Shown here: positions 11,704 through 23,054 of the stretch, piece after piece | Position numbering within the stretch: the stretch's first letter is position 1 | Layout: every line of letters starts with the position of its first letter | From: Oenanthe sinensis | Taxonomy: Eukaryota; Streptophyta; Magnoliopsida; Apiales; Apiaceae | Direction: 5' to 3' | NCBI GenBank assembly: GCA_028671895.1 | Contig: CM053803.1 | Location: 43,770,786 to 43,834,785, forward strand | Length of the DNA: 64,000 nucleotides | The notes under the pieces: generated by a model | Told to the model about the DNA's origin: nothing | The model's input: only the letters and a program-made list of their open reading frames with translations | Databases searched by the model: none | Position numbers and translations under genes: made by a program

Positions 11704-11715
11704 TATATATTATAG
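11704..11715 (+). promoter_or_regulatory. Candidate internal TATA box upstream of the extra ORF
   Basis: TATATATTATAG begins about 40 bp after the internal GATCGA array and 640 bp before the extra ORF's ATG. The array-then-TATA order mirrors the LTR. A start site and a leader intron (possible donor near 11994, possible acceptor near 12318) are speculative. Confidence 0.45.
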
Positions 11716-12347
11716 CATTAAAAAAAAAAGCTGTTCATTATTTACATTAACTTTCTTTCTCTCTTTCAAAAGCTTAAGCTCTTCATATACACACGCGTAT
11801 ACATACATTACCAGAGTTCTTTTCTCTGCCATTACATCAAGTTTTCTTGTGATTTTCTTAAACAAAAATCACTAACTGTTACTTAAAAGCATCAATAACT
11901 AAAACGAAACTCTGCTAAAATTTTGAACTTCTTGTGTTGTTTTTAACGTCATTACTGTTCTTGCAAATAGTTCTTTAGTTTTCTTTTCATTCAAGTGAGT
12001 TTGTTTTCTGTTTCGTGCTTTCTTATTCTTAAGTTCTTTTGTGTTCTTGAGCGAAATAGTTGTGGGTACTATTGTTTAATCCTTAAAGTGCAACTTTACC
12101 GCCGTGTTTGTGTTTTTCTTTAACGGCTGTTCACTTTAACTTTCGAAAACTCAACCGTCAATCATTAGTGGGGAATTAAGTGGTCATTACTGCGGAAGTT
12201 AATTTGTTTTAATTTGTGTCACTAATTACGTGGGGTAATTAGTGGGGTTCGTGTACGTTTTTTTTTGTTTAAATTTAGAACTTGTTCTCTAAAATTTCCA
12301 TTGCAAAACCATTTCAGAACATTTCTTTTCTCAAACACAAATTTAAA

Positions 12348-15300
12348 ATGGCAAACCCAAATTTCACAATTCCCAAGACCAACTTTGTTAATCTCTCTGC
12401 TGATCGAGCAACTGGTAGATTTATTCACTATCAGTTCTGGATTGAATCCCTCAACAACACTTCAATCATAAGTCATGCGTTAACCGCCTCTCCCATCCTG
12501 AATGTCGAAGCCCTTCAAGCTGCTTACTCAACATTAGAAATTCAGGGTGGTAAAGCAAATCCAACAGGCCTATCCTTTACTATTGGTGGTGCCAAATATG
12601 AAGTCAGTCTGCAGAAGTTCAATGAGATTCTTGGGCTTCCTACAGAAGATTATGCTCCGGAACCCACTATGGAGGATATGTTGCAATTATTCACGGAGAT
12701 AGGTTGTCGCCCTCCGACGGGTCCTATCAAGGTAACAAAGGTTAACACCGGTATGCTACCAGCTGAGTGGGATTATGTAGTTCAGGCCATTCAACGCTGC
12801 ATGTTCCCAAAGGACAAAGACTACAGGCCAATGAACAACAGCTGCCGGGTAATACTATATGGAGTGGCAAACAACAGGAGAGTGAATGTGGGCAAACATC
12901 TGTTGATTCAGTTGCTTGAGAGGTGGGCATTGGAGAAGAATACATCTAGGAATCCGGAAGTTGGTCCAGTCAAATGCTGGATGCCAAGATTTCTTCAGAT
13001 GGTTCTGGATGACGTCCTTTCAGAGGAACACAGAAGAGTATTTCAAGGCTCTGAAAGGATGGCATGTTTTGATATGACTCTAAAGAGTATCTCCACCATG
13101 GAAACCCAGCAAAAGTCCAGACTTTTTGAGTTGCGCCTGACTCCGTACTTCTAGGATCTGCAAGATGAGTATGCTAGGAGGCATGCTTCTCAGTTTACTG
13201 CAGTAGAAGCTGAGAGTAGCGGTAACGAAGCTGAAGGTGGAGATCAAGTGCCTAGAAATTTGGAAGAAGCAGGTATGGATGTTGACATGGCTGAGGCAAA
13301 TGTTGCAGAAGCTGGAGCTGACAAGGATGACGATCTTCTGAGTCAGGTACCTATTCTTGCTGATCTTGATCAATCATCAATTCAACCTGTTTTCTACAGC
13401 CGTGGGCCTGAAAAACCCCAGGCTCTATCCCAAACTGCAAGCCCTTCTGTTCATAAACGTTCAGCCAGCCCTAAAACTGGTGATAAAAGGAAGGCAAGCT
13501 TATCTGAGTCGAGTGATTCGAGTGGAGGGAGTGTAGGAGTTGAGAGAATAGTCACTTCAGCAGCTCTGCCACCTCCAAAGAAGCAAAAGGTGGATTCAAA
13601 CCCAGTGGCAACTGCACAACCTGTTAAGGCTAGTTCACCTCTCACAGCCACCACACCTCACGCTGGTGGCTCTCCTCTCCAAAACATTCCAACACATTCG
13701 CACTCGCCTAGGCTTATTGGTGAGAGTCAAGGAGGGGGTCCAGCTCAACAGCCAATAGGAGCTGGCCCTACCTCCCCTGAGTTGTCCGCTCAGGGCTCTT
13801 TGAGCAATTTCTCGGAAGAGGAATGGCAAACTGAGACTAGCACTTCTGATGCTAGGATCTCAGGAAGTTTTAATGCGGAAGAGTCTGTCGAATCCAGTAC
13901 GGATGACGCTTCCTCATCTAAATCAGAAAACAAGTTGCTCGCAGAGCAACGACATCTGGTAACTGGTGGGTCTACGCCTCCAGAACAGCCCAGCGAACCA
14001 GAAAAGGTTCTAAGTGAACAAGGGGATGACATGGTCATAACACCATCTCCTGTCGTAGACACAGTGCTTAAAGGCTCAGTCTCACTGACCGATATCGCCG
14101 ATCAACTCACCGCTAGTCCCCAGCGATTAGTGGATGAGGCACTAATACTGTTAGGCTCTAAACACGAGGGAGAGACAGGGAGAGTAGATCCCTTCTTTTT
14201 AGGGATCTTGAGTGAAACAGAACCCGGCGAGAGTAAACAGTTTAACCCAAGCCAAACACCGTCCCCCAAATTGCAGGATCTAGTGAAGAAAGTGGAGGAT
14301 TTGGAGGCTGGAGTTGCTGGTGTTACTGCTGCTGTCTCTTCTCACTCTGGAAGATTGGAGGTTGGAGCTCAGTTCATGGAGAACCTGATTACCGTCCAAA
14401 ATCAAATGATTGACAAGATAAACAATCTTGGATTGGCACAGGTGGAGGTTGGGAGGTCAGTAGATGATGTCACTCATGGCATGTCTCAGGTTTGGACGAA
14501 GCTGAATGAACTACTTGATGTTGTCTTTGGACGTAACAGGGCTGGACCTGGTCCTTCAACCGGTGGTGGTGGTGACGATAATAATGATGATGATGCTCCT
14601 GATGAGGATAACACACCTAAGGAGGAGAAGGAGGGTCAGGGTCTGAAAAAGCTGACTAGTAAGGGTCCGGTGATCGAGTCCTCAAACAAATCTGGTGAAA
14701 AGGTGGAGGAGGCTCAACCGGCTCCTAAGGACAAAGGCAAGCAGAAGATGGTAGTTGAAGAAGAAGCTGAGAAAGAAACACCTCTTGTTGATGCATTTAT
14801 GGGAGACTTTATTGAAGATTCTGATGATGACGAGATGGATGTAGAAGCCTTAGTGGCAAGGAGGTCGAGACTCGAGCAACGGGCAAAAGAGCGGGAACAA
14901 GAAAGAGGTCTAAATCCTGGCGGATCCGGCGCAGGAGTTGCAGGTGATGCAGGAGACCACTCGGTTGCTGACGAGCATGTGCCAAAAGAAGAAGTTGATG
15001 AAGCAGAGATGCAAGGAGAGATTTTCAGGGAAGCCAGAGAAAGAGTAAATGAAGAAGTGCTACAAGGGATAGTTGAAAAAGAACTAATGGCAAAGGAGAA
15101 GAGAGCGGCTCAGAAAACTCAACATGAGTATGAAATGAAAAAGATCAAAGATCCTAAGGTCCAGGCTGACATAAGGAGGGAAGGTCCCGAGTGGGACAAG
15201 GCTAGAGAAGCCTTAGCTGGACCAAGAGCCTATGCTCATGACTCAGAAAGATTGAACTTTCTTCTTCATAAGCTAGAAAATCTAAACCCTAGGCTGCTGA

Positions 15301-16487
15301 ATTATCTAAATTGTATAAGACAGGGATGCACCTCCGTACAAGTCATATTCAAGGAGAAGGCATGGAATCTGATGATCACTTGGACACCCATAACAAAAAT
15401 CGAGCCGTGTATGGTCGATGAAGCTTTCTTCCATGAAAGGGGTGCAAGTGAACTGGTAGAATTCGCTCACCAGGTAGACACCTCTGTCAAGACTGGAGTG
15501 CTATTTAAGGAGAAATTGTTGAAGATGGCTGAAGACAGAGGGGTTGACATTATTCTAAATCCCTACCAGATCAGATATGTCCATGACAAGGTCTTGAGGA
15601 TCGTAAATCTGCATGACTCGAAACTAACTCCGAGCGGAAATGTGCTGAAGGCAGTTGCAAAGCTAGTCCTCTCTAAGGGTTTTCTAACAAAGGAAAAGAA
15701 GCTGGTGGCTAAGGACTTGGAGAAGCTGATAAGAAGGCAAGACGCTAGATACAAGTTGCCTATAGCTACACTACCAGTGGTTAAGAAGGAACCTGAAGAC
15801 TATGCATTCAAGCAGCAAGACGAGGCAATAAGAGAGCATGTGCAAAGATACGGAGATCCAAGAATAGACATTCCAGAAGAAGGGGAAATAAGAGGGGAAG
15901 CTAGTGCAGTGGTTAGTGCAAATGTCAAGTTTGTCAAGAGCAAAGCTGAGAATGAGAATGATCTGCTGATCTATACAGACAAGCATCAGGTGGAAACCAT
16001 CATTGAAATCAAGTATGACATCTTTGCAGAACACAGTCATGAAACACTGTGTATTATAAGGGAATTGATTGATGAGATGGATGATGTTGACGAGTTTGAT
16101 CAGGATTATCTAAGGGTCACGTTTGATAACTTCTGTAAGAGAAGACAACAGCTTGATATTCAGAGGCTACAGCAATGCACCACCGCTATTGTCATTGGAT
16201 ACCCTAAGCAACTGGTTATAAGGAAGAAAGGGGAAAAGGGGTATCCTGACAAAGTCACGAAGCTGAGGTTTGAAGACATTCCCACGAAGCTTACCACTCG
16301 CAGCATGGTTGAAAGGTGGTTGAGGTTGTTTCGAAATTACAAGATCAGAAATCATGTGGAAGCAGAAGGACTTAATCTTCTCAAGAAAAGAATGGATGAA
16401 GTCTGCAACCCTGAGTTCATGAAGAAAGAAAAAGCAGCCAAGAAGAAAGCTCGTGAGGAAGAGGAGCGCAAGAAATCAAAGTTTTAA
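12348..16487 (+). pseudogene. Element 1 extra ORF after pol (env-position ORF), one TAG
   Basis: A 1380-codon reading frame in the position where Sireviruses carry an env-like or additional ORF. ATG at 12348 in AAAATGGCAAAC. A TAG at 13152-13154 interrupts it, but the same frame is open on both sides, so one long product is the likely ancestor. The N-terminal ~270 residues look globular (WIESLNNTS, GGAKYEVSLQKFNEILGLP). The middle is a low-complexity Ser/Pro/Glu/Asp-rich stretch. The C-terminal half is charged, with coiled-coil-like segments (EKELMAKEKRAAQK), and ends in a lysine-rich tail (KKKAREEEERKKSKF). I see no signal peptide or clear membrane segment, so an envelope function is not supported. 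The N-terminal layout resembles the extra ORF of element C, but the sequences are far diverged. Confidence 0.75.
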
Positions 16488-16942
16488 TGTATTATGCTTG
16501 TAATGTTTCTTTGCGTTGTAATTTGTTTTCTTGTTTTCCTGCATTGTAAAAATATATTATCTGTTTTCTTGTGTAGTGTAAGGTAGAAGTTAGTTAGCTA
16601 AGTGTCTTGAAACTGGTTTATATTAGGCATCAATTATTTCGCGAAGTTCGGCGGTGGTAATACTGCTAAAAGGACTTCAGAAGGATAATTGAAGATTGAG
16701 TGGACCGTGCTCTTAAAGTACTTAGAGAAAATCTCTAGAAGAGCATGAAGCCATTTGATCGAGCCAACAGGTGTCCAATTTTGGCACTTGAAGTATCAGT
16801 AATAGACATGAAGTTAATTAATCAAGCCAAGCATTATGTAAGTTGACATGATCTTTTATGAATGTTATTTTATCTTTTTCAGTCCCTGTTTAGTTGAGTT
16901 ATCCTCATTGTGAATTTGGTTGTCATTGTTAGACAATCAAAT
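16488..16942 (+). other. Element 1 noncoding DNA between extra ORF and purine tract
   Basis: About 450 bp with no ORF. It probably contains the 3' untranslated region of the extra-ORF transcript. I see no array here. Confidence 0.6.
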
Positions 16943-16952
16943 AGGGGGAGAT
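16943..16952 (+). promoter_or_regulatory. Element 1 polypurine tract
   Basis: AGGGGGAGAT directly before the TG of the 3' LTR. This is the plus-strand primer for reverse transcription and matches the purine tract usual in Sireviruses. Confidence 0.9.
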
Positions 16953-18128
16953 TGAAAGGCATAGGTGTACTAACTTGTAACACTTAATTACTATGTAACT
17001 CAACTAGAGAAAAGATAAAACAACAGCAAAACAAGAGAAACTGAAGAAGCACATGGAATCAATCAACTAAAGAAATGGTAATGATACTTGGTAACTACAA
17101 GTAACTAATTTGGTTAATCAAGGATGCATAAGTGAGAAGAAGTTCAATCTCAGTATTGCTCATGCCCTAACTTATCTAATGGAGAATCAAATTAATGTCA
17201 AAGAAGTATCAAGAAGACTAAAGTGATTTCATGTAATGTATATCAACATCTGGATAATGTAAAGGTTAATCAACAAATGAGAACTGACATTCAGAAGCAA
17301 GAACCCCTACAAGACTAGTCACTTATGAACCAGACCATTGCATCAAGTGTCAGGACATTGGAGGCAAGTTCATGTCAGTAATAGAAGATCTCATTTGAAT
17401 TGAGTGAGGAAAAGAAATTGAAGAAGCTAGGGAAACTTGCTCATAAAGGTTAATCCTCAATTAGTCACTAAAGAAAGTCAACATTCGATGAGTACATATT
17501 TGCCAAGGCAAATGTCGATCCACGGCAGATCGAGATCGAGATCGAGATCTTCACAGATCGAGATCGAGATTCTCCCAGATCGAGATCGAGATCTTCATAG
17601 ATCGAGATCGAGATTTTACACAGATCGAGATCGAGATGGGTCCAGGCGAAGATCGAGATGCGGGTAGATATGTAACATTTAATGTTCAAGGGATAAGTGG
17701 CTTATTGTGAACGGTTGATCCAGAGTTGTTGGGAAAGTACTTTTTGTTGTCGAAGTCCTGATTGGGCCACGTACACAAAAAGGACAAGATCAAGACTACA
17801 TGACATTATAAAAGCAGCACTTTGATTTTATTAGTAGATAAACTTTTCATCATCTCTATTATTCAACGATAATTTTTAAAGAGAGAGCATTTTACTGTAA
17901 AACAAAAAGTGAGAGAGAGGATCAGTTGAATTTAGCTTTAATTGCTGTATTTATTGTTCAACTGATCATGATGCTTTTATGAATGTTGTAGCAAATCCTT
18001 CAATGAATATAATGATATATTCTTGAAATTCTGTGTCATCATTTATTACCTGCATATTGTTTATTCTCTCATTATTTTTAAACAGTTGTATTCACCCCCC
18101 CCCCCTCTACAACATTTTGGACCTAACA
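16953..18128 (+). repeat. Element 1 3' LTR (1176 bp)
   Basis: Matches 3664-4883 almost base for base. I count about ten substitutions, nearly all transitions. The GATCGA array (17527-17664) has six units instead of eight. It ends CCTAACA before the TCGGG duplication. Confidence 0.95.
17527..17664 (+). repeat. LTR array of AGATCGAGATCGAGAT units (6 units, 3' LTR)
   Basis: Same unit as in the 5' LTR but two units (44 bp) shorter. That accounts exactly for the LTR length difference. Confidence 0.9.
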
Positions 18129-18133
18129 TCGGG
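18129..18133. repeat. Target-site duplication TCGGG, right copy
   Basis: Matches 3659-3663 and closes element 1. Confidence 0.92.
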
Positions 18134-18619
18134 TATGCGTTACAAGCCAAAACCCCCTTTTTTAGCTTGTAACACATGCGCAGAATGCGTTACACATTTT
18201 TTTTTCTAGATATTATTATTTAATTACGAATTAATTAAAAACAACTTTAAAAATCCATAATAAATAATCTATTGCTCATAAAAATATTCTAAAAATACCT
18301 GGACGATCTACAATACTTGTAGAAAACATGAAAAATATAAAATAAATTTTTACGAACAGTAATGAATTAATCATAATTAAATCATTATTATTGCTTTCAA
18401 AATTTATAATAAATATTCTACGCATCAGAAAATTATGAAAAATTAACTGGACGATCTACAACTCTTATAGAACCCATGAAAATTATCAAAACAATGTTGA
18501 CGAATAGCATGATATTAATCATAATTAAAACATGATATTGCTTGTATAAATCATAATAAATACATACATGCTCATAAAATTCTGAAACTTGACCACGAAT
18601 CTATATGCATACAACCTAT

Positions 18620-18631
18620 GCTCCGATACCA
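18620..18631 (-). promoter_or_regulatory. Element D primer-binding site
   Basis: GCTCCGATACCA on the plus strand, which reads TGGTATCGGAGC in the element's sense. This is one base from the standard plant copia primer site. The LTR end (TTCCTTCA in element sense) lies one base away. Confidence 0.85.
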
Positions 18632-18632
18632 T

Positions 18633-20293
18633 TGAAGGAATTTATGCACCAGCGGAAGCATTGAATAACATTTATTTGCATATATTCCTATGTATACATA
18701 CATATAGATATAAAAACTATTTTATAAATTGAAGAATACCTCGATTGCTTTCCGGCAACAGCTAGAGAAGATCTTGTTCTTCAATCCTTGCATTCACCCC
18801 TCAAGTGTGGAGTGCTCTAAAGATATCCACCAAGAATCAAACTAAAAGATGAAGGAGGAGGCTAGAGAGGAAATTAGGGTTACCTCCCTTTTAAAATATT
18901 TCTCACAAATATTAGGGTTTATAATCATATATTTATAGGCAAATATCTCAGCTGAGATATTTTCTATAAATATCATATTATTAATTCCCTTTTTAATTAA
19001 TTAATCTTATTAATTAATTAGTTAATGATTAAAATTATTTTAATCATTAATTCCTTTTTCTAAACTCTTTTAGAAAATTATTCTCTCTTCATATTTAATT
19101 ACTTTAATTAAATATTTAATTAATAATATTAAGATCTTATCTTAAATAATTTATAATCAATTAAATCTCATTTAATTAATTTATAAAATTTGCTAAGTAA
19201 TTATTTATTTCATAAATAAATAATGACTAGCTATTATTAATTATTCTTCATCTATAATTTAATCTCTTTTATGGTGTGACTCTTTAGGTTCAATATTAAG
19301 CCGGTAGTGGAAATAAATAATAATAAACATTTTATTTATTATTTATATGAATTCTATTAATTCATTAAATATAATTTATCTGATTAATTATATTTATTCT
19401 ACATCGTGAGTGATGCTTTTCAACATATCGCAACTATCCAGATAATACGAAATCATTGCTTAGAATACTTAGAACCTGTCAGTAATTAGTTACCGTACAA
19501 TTAATTCCTTCTACCCTTCAATATCCCGATTAAATACAAGGCATGGAACTCGTGTCAAGCCTATCTAATTTAATCATATGATTTCTTATTCATAATGCAA
19601 AGTTCCTTTTAATGCAAATTAGAAACTCTTTCTAATTTCATTCACTCTGGCCAGAGATTCCTGAACTTGCATATCTAAGAATAACATACGATATTCACTT
19701 CCTTTACTGGAAGGGGCAGATCCTTTATTGATCCGTTAACTATCTCCATACACAAATCACTATGCCCAGAATGGACCTAATGAATGTCCTAGAGACTAAG
19801 GACTAAACCAAAGCATAAATCATTGTGTATGAGATTACTCTAACGATCTCAAGTCTAAGGATACTTGTACAACTATTTACTTAATAAACAACTATCGACA
19901 CGTGAGTAAACTCCATTAGTTGTTCTACTTATCGAGTCATGTTCAGTGAACTTATTCCTTAATAAGCACCTACATATTAGCTATAGTGTCACCACACAAA
20001 TGTCTATGAGAACAGACATCCTCCTAAGAGAGCTAGCATAGTATGTACTGATCTTTACAGATTTACCAATTTCCAATTATTTATCCTATGATCAAGAACT
20101 ATTTAAGTCTAAAGCTATAATCTTCTAGATCTCATTATTACAATCCCATTATAATTCTAGAAGCTTTGCTCTAAATTATGGAACATCTTATTTAATACAC
20201 TTCAAATAGATTAAGCCCGTAACATAAATACTTTATTATTATCAAATGAAATCAAATAAGAGTAGCAGAAAGTTTTTCCTAACTCATCATACA
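18633..20293 (-). repeat. Element D 5' LTR (outer end approximate)
   Basis: The inner end (TGAAGGAATTTATGC on the plus strand) is fixed by the primer site. The outer end is placed at the CA near 20293, because ARF-gene upstream DNA seems to start after it. The other LTR is outside the window, so the outer boundary cannot be confirmed. The LTR is very AT-rich, with alternating TTAATTAA-type words at 18990-19260. Confidence 0.6.
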
Positions 20294-20456
20294 TGATTGC
20301 AATCATCTGTCAATGTCTGTTGCATCTTCTGCTCCCTTTTATAACTTCTTTTTTTCCCCTTGAGTACTCTTTTCAAGAACCCAACTTTTAGTTTTTATAT
20401 TTTTTGTTTGGTGTCATTCACATTTTGTGTGTGAAACAGCACACAGTGAAGTTTTC

Positions 20457-22799
20457 ATGGAGATTGATCTGAACCAAGCGGTGGGTGAGGTAGAAATAGC
20501 TGCAGATTGTAATGGAAATTGTAACAGTGAAGCTTTTTCTCCAACTTATAAGGAGCTTTGGCATGCTTGTGCTGGTCCTCTTGTTACTCTTCCCAAGAAA
20601 GGGAATGTAGTTGTCTATTTCCCACAAGGTCACTTGGAAACTTCTCCTTTTCCACACACTCAAATGCCCAATTTTGTTCTTAGACCTCAGACCTTTTGTA
20701 GAGTTATAGATGTTAAACTACTGGTATGCTAGATTATTTGTGCTTTTTTGAAAATTTAGATTCTTTTATATTTGGGTTGTTTAAATTTTGTAACTTTGCT
20801 TGTCTATTGCTTGCCATTTTTGTACACCAGTTTACTTATGTGCTTTTGGGAATGCTTGTTACTGCATATTTTTACCCTTATTTGGAAGGAATTTAATTCT
20901 CTATTTTGGAGTGAAGGGTTTTATGTATTTTTTAAATTTCCATGCTCCTTTTTGTTTAAGTTATATAGATGCTTGGATTTTACATCAATCTTGTGGATAA
21001 ACTGTACCAATGCATCTCTTAAAGTTGTCACCTTTGGGTAATTTGTAGTTGTTACTGCATATGTTTTGCAAAACGTTGACTGCATCTGATACCAGTACAC
21101 ATGGTGGATTTTCAGTTCCTCGCAGAGCTGCGGAAGACTGTTTTGCACCTCTGGTATGTTACTCTTTATTCAAAATTTCCCTATAAGTACGTTGATAGCT
21201 CCTTACTGAAGACTTCTGTGATCTTTGATGTTTATTTTCTTTTTGCAGGATTATAGAGAACAAAGACCCTCTCAGGAACTCGTTGCCAAGGATTTGCATG
21301 GAGTAGAATGGAAATTTCGGCATATATATAGAGGTGGGTAACTGATTGAATTTTGTCCTATATTTTAACAGACTGGAACCTTTTTGAGGGTGATAATACA
21401 TTTCAGGCCAACCAAGGCGACATTTGCTTACCACTGGGTGGAGTATTTTTGTTAGCCAAAAGAATCTTGTTGCAGGAGATGCAGTCCTCTTCTTAAGGTA
21501 TACATATATTTGATGCTATTATGTTTTGACTAAAGTAGATGTTGTGTCTTATAGATTTGTTGTCGTTTGAGGAAAGTTTTGATCAGCGTGATTGCTAGAA
21601 TCAGTGAGACAGAATGAAAAAGTAAAATGGTGGATTTTAAGCCTAAGAATGTGACTGTATAATGAAGACCAGGAGATTAGTCATTTGAAATTATATTCAC
21701 CTGGAGAATAGTAATATATTGTTATAGGTGTAATGTTAGATGGGAGGTTGTCATCTTGTTTGTAGAGATGTTTTATGTCCAATTTTGAATTTTCTAGCAA
21801 TCAAAGTGTCCTAAACTGAATCAGTGCCTCAGGGTGCATTATCAGTATTATTTCAAACAACTCAGTGTTAGATAAAGACAAAAAAAATCTAGTTAGTAGA
21901 TATATGTCAAGATAATTACTTGTAGAGGTAGAGGTAGAGAGCTGAGACTGGGGATCAGAAGAGCTGCCCGACCTAAAAATGGGCTTCCTGATCGAGTTAA
22001 TGGGAACCAGAGCTCTAACCACAATATCCTTGCCTCAGTCGTTAATGCAGTATCCACCAAGAATGTGTTTCAGGTTTTCTACAGCCCAAGGTACTGTTTC
22101 TATAAACATTTATTCTGTAATGAAGGTTGTAGGATTATTAATACTTCTTCCTAATTGAAGACTAGTCATCTTTGTGATAACAATAATTTAGACACTTGAT
22201 ATGTTAGAAAACGTACTGGATGCTGCTTGTCCATTCTTTATGAGCCATAGAATGACGTACTGTTAACAGAACAATTATTTGAATATATTTACTATATTAA
22301 TTTCCTAAATGACAAGAACAGTGGAGTGTGTAAAAACAATGGCTACTTACTATGAATATATAAAAAAACTTCAACAGGGACGAATGTTGTTATTGGTGTT
22401 ATATGCTTTAAATGACATGTTATTTATTACTTTTGCTGAAATCTTTGCACGACTGCTTTTATAAATTCAAGAAAATTAAAATTAAATAATTAAATCTTCA
22501 GGGCTACTCATGCAGAATTTGTTCTGCCCCAGCAAAAATATTTGAGAGGCATCAGGAGTCAGGTTCTGGTAGGTACACGATTCAAGATGAAGTGTGATGT
22601 GGATGATGCCCCCCCAGAAAGAAGGTATGTCGACACATATGTTCTCATTAAGTCACTACTGTGCAGTACATAAAAATGCAAGTTAAGTAGTACACTAATA
22701 TTCTGCAGGTTCAGTGGTTTGGTTACTGGCATAGGCGATCTGGATCCCTACAGATGGCCCAACTCCAAATGGAGATGTTTAATGGTACAATTTGCATAG
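20457..22799 (+). CDS. ARF3: Truncated ARF3/ETTIN-like auxin response factor
   Basis: Nuclear DNA-binding regulator of auxin-responsive genes; ARF3/ETT acts in gynoecium and leaf polarity. Coding exons I can trace are 20457-20723, 21049-21153, 21249-21333, 21407-21497, 21926-22090, 22502-22624 and 22709 onward. All have GT..AG junctions and compatible phases. The product starts MEIDLNQAVGEVEIAAD, has YKELWHACAGPLVTLP, then a complete B3 DNA-binding domain (TASDTSTHGGFSVPRRAAED ... RHIYRGQPRRHLLTTGWS ... GDAVLFLR), then part of the ARF ancillary domain (ELRLGIRRAARP, FSGLVTGIGDLDPYRWPN). GIGDLDPYRWPN and HMFCKTLTAS point to the ARF3 branch. Two parts are missing: about 50 residues normally between exon 1 and the B3 domain, and everything after KWRCLMV. 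Reading on past 22784 meets TAG at 22797-22799, giving about 308 residues. No stop or frameshift breaks the exons. It may be a truncated paralogue or a recent pseudogene. Confidence 0.78.
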
Positions 22800-23054
22800 T
22801 GTATTGGTCAATCCCTTCAGATTGCTATATATGTAGAGACGTGAGATTGTTATGTATGTAATTTTTACATAAAAATGGTAGATCAATTAGAAATTTTTGT
22901 ATTGATAAATATATTGATTCATTATTTGATTGGAGGCATTATTTAAAACCATTTTTTGGTGATGTACATTTCTGAATTGGTTTTGGGATTTTGAATGGTT
23001 TGTTAGCAGGTTCAATTTAATGGGAATAACATATTTACAAATATTATATTGCAA
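22800..23054. other. AT-rich DNA after the ARF fragment
   Basis: No exon matching the rest of an ARF is visible here. Whatever followed the ARF exon has been removed or displaced by the repeats downstream. Confidence 0.6.

Larger units (their letters stand above)
3664..18128 (+). mobile_element. Element 1: near-complete Sirevirus-type copia retrotransposon with extra ORF
   Basis: 14,465 bp with TG...CA LTRs, a tRNA-Met-type primer-binding site (TGGTATCAGAGC), a polypurine tract with AGGGGGAGAT, and a TCGGG target duplication. The order is 5' LTR, gag, protease, integrase, reverse transcriptase, RNase H, an array-bearing noncoding segment, a 1380-codon extra ORF, and the 3' LTR. The large size, long coiled-coil gag, purine tract and an ORF after pol are hallmarks of Sireviruses (SIRE1/Maximus lineage). 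By eye the LTRs differ at about ten positions plus one 44-bp array-length difference, so insertion was recent. Even so, gag, pol and the extra ORF each carry breaks, so this copy is probably immobile unless helped in trans. Confidence 0.95.
18129..20293 (-). mobile_element. Copia element D, 5' portion (leader, primer site, 5' LTR)
   Basis: Continuation of the element at 1-3658 beyond the inserted element 1. 18134-18619 is leader DNA with TGCGTTAC words matching 3651-3658 and a twice-repeated GGACGATCTACAA segment near 18300 and 18450. The primer-binding site and a 1.66-kb LTR follow. No coding sequence is present. Confidence 0.8.

Noticed and set aside
12348..16487. Calling the extra ORF a viral envelope gene
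   Set aside because: No signal peptide, membrane span or furin-like site seen; position alone is not enough.
20772..21041. 89-codon ORF in the first ARF intron as an exon
   Set aside because: No ARF similarity, and splicing around it keeps the frame.
22640..22670. CACTACTGTGCAG as left end of the CACTA-type element
   Set aside because: Only the five CACTA bases match the right end; the following bases do not, and it lies in an ARF intron.
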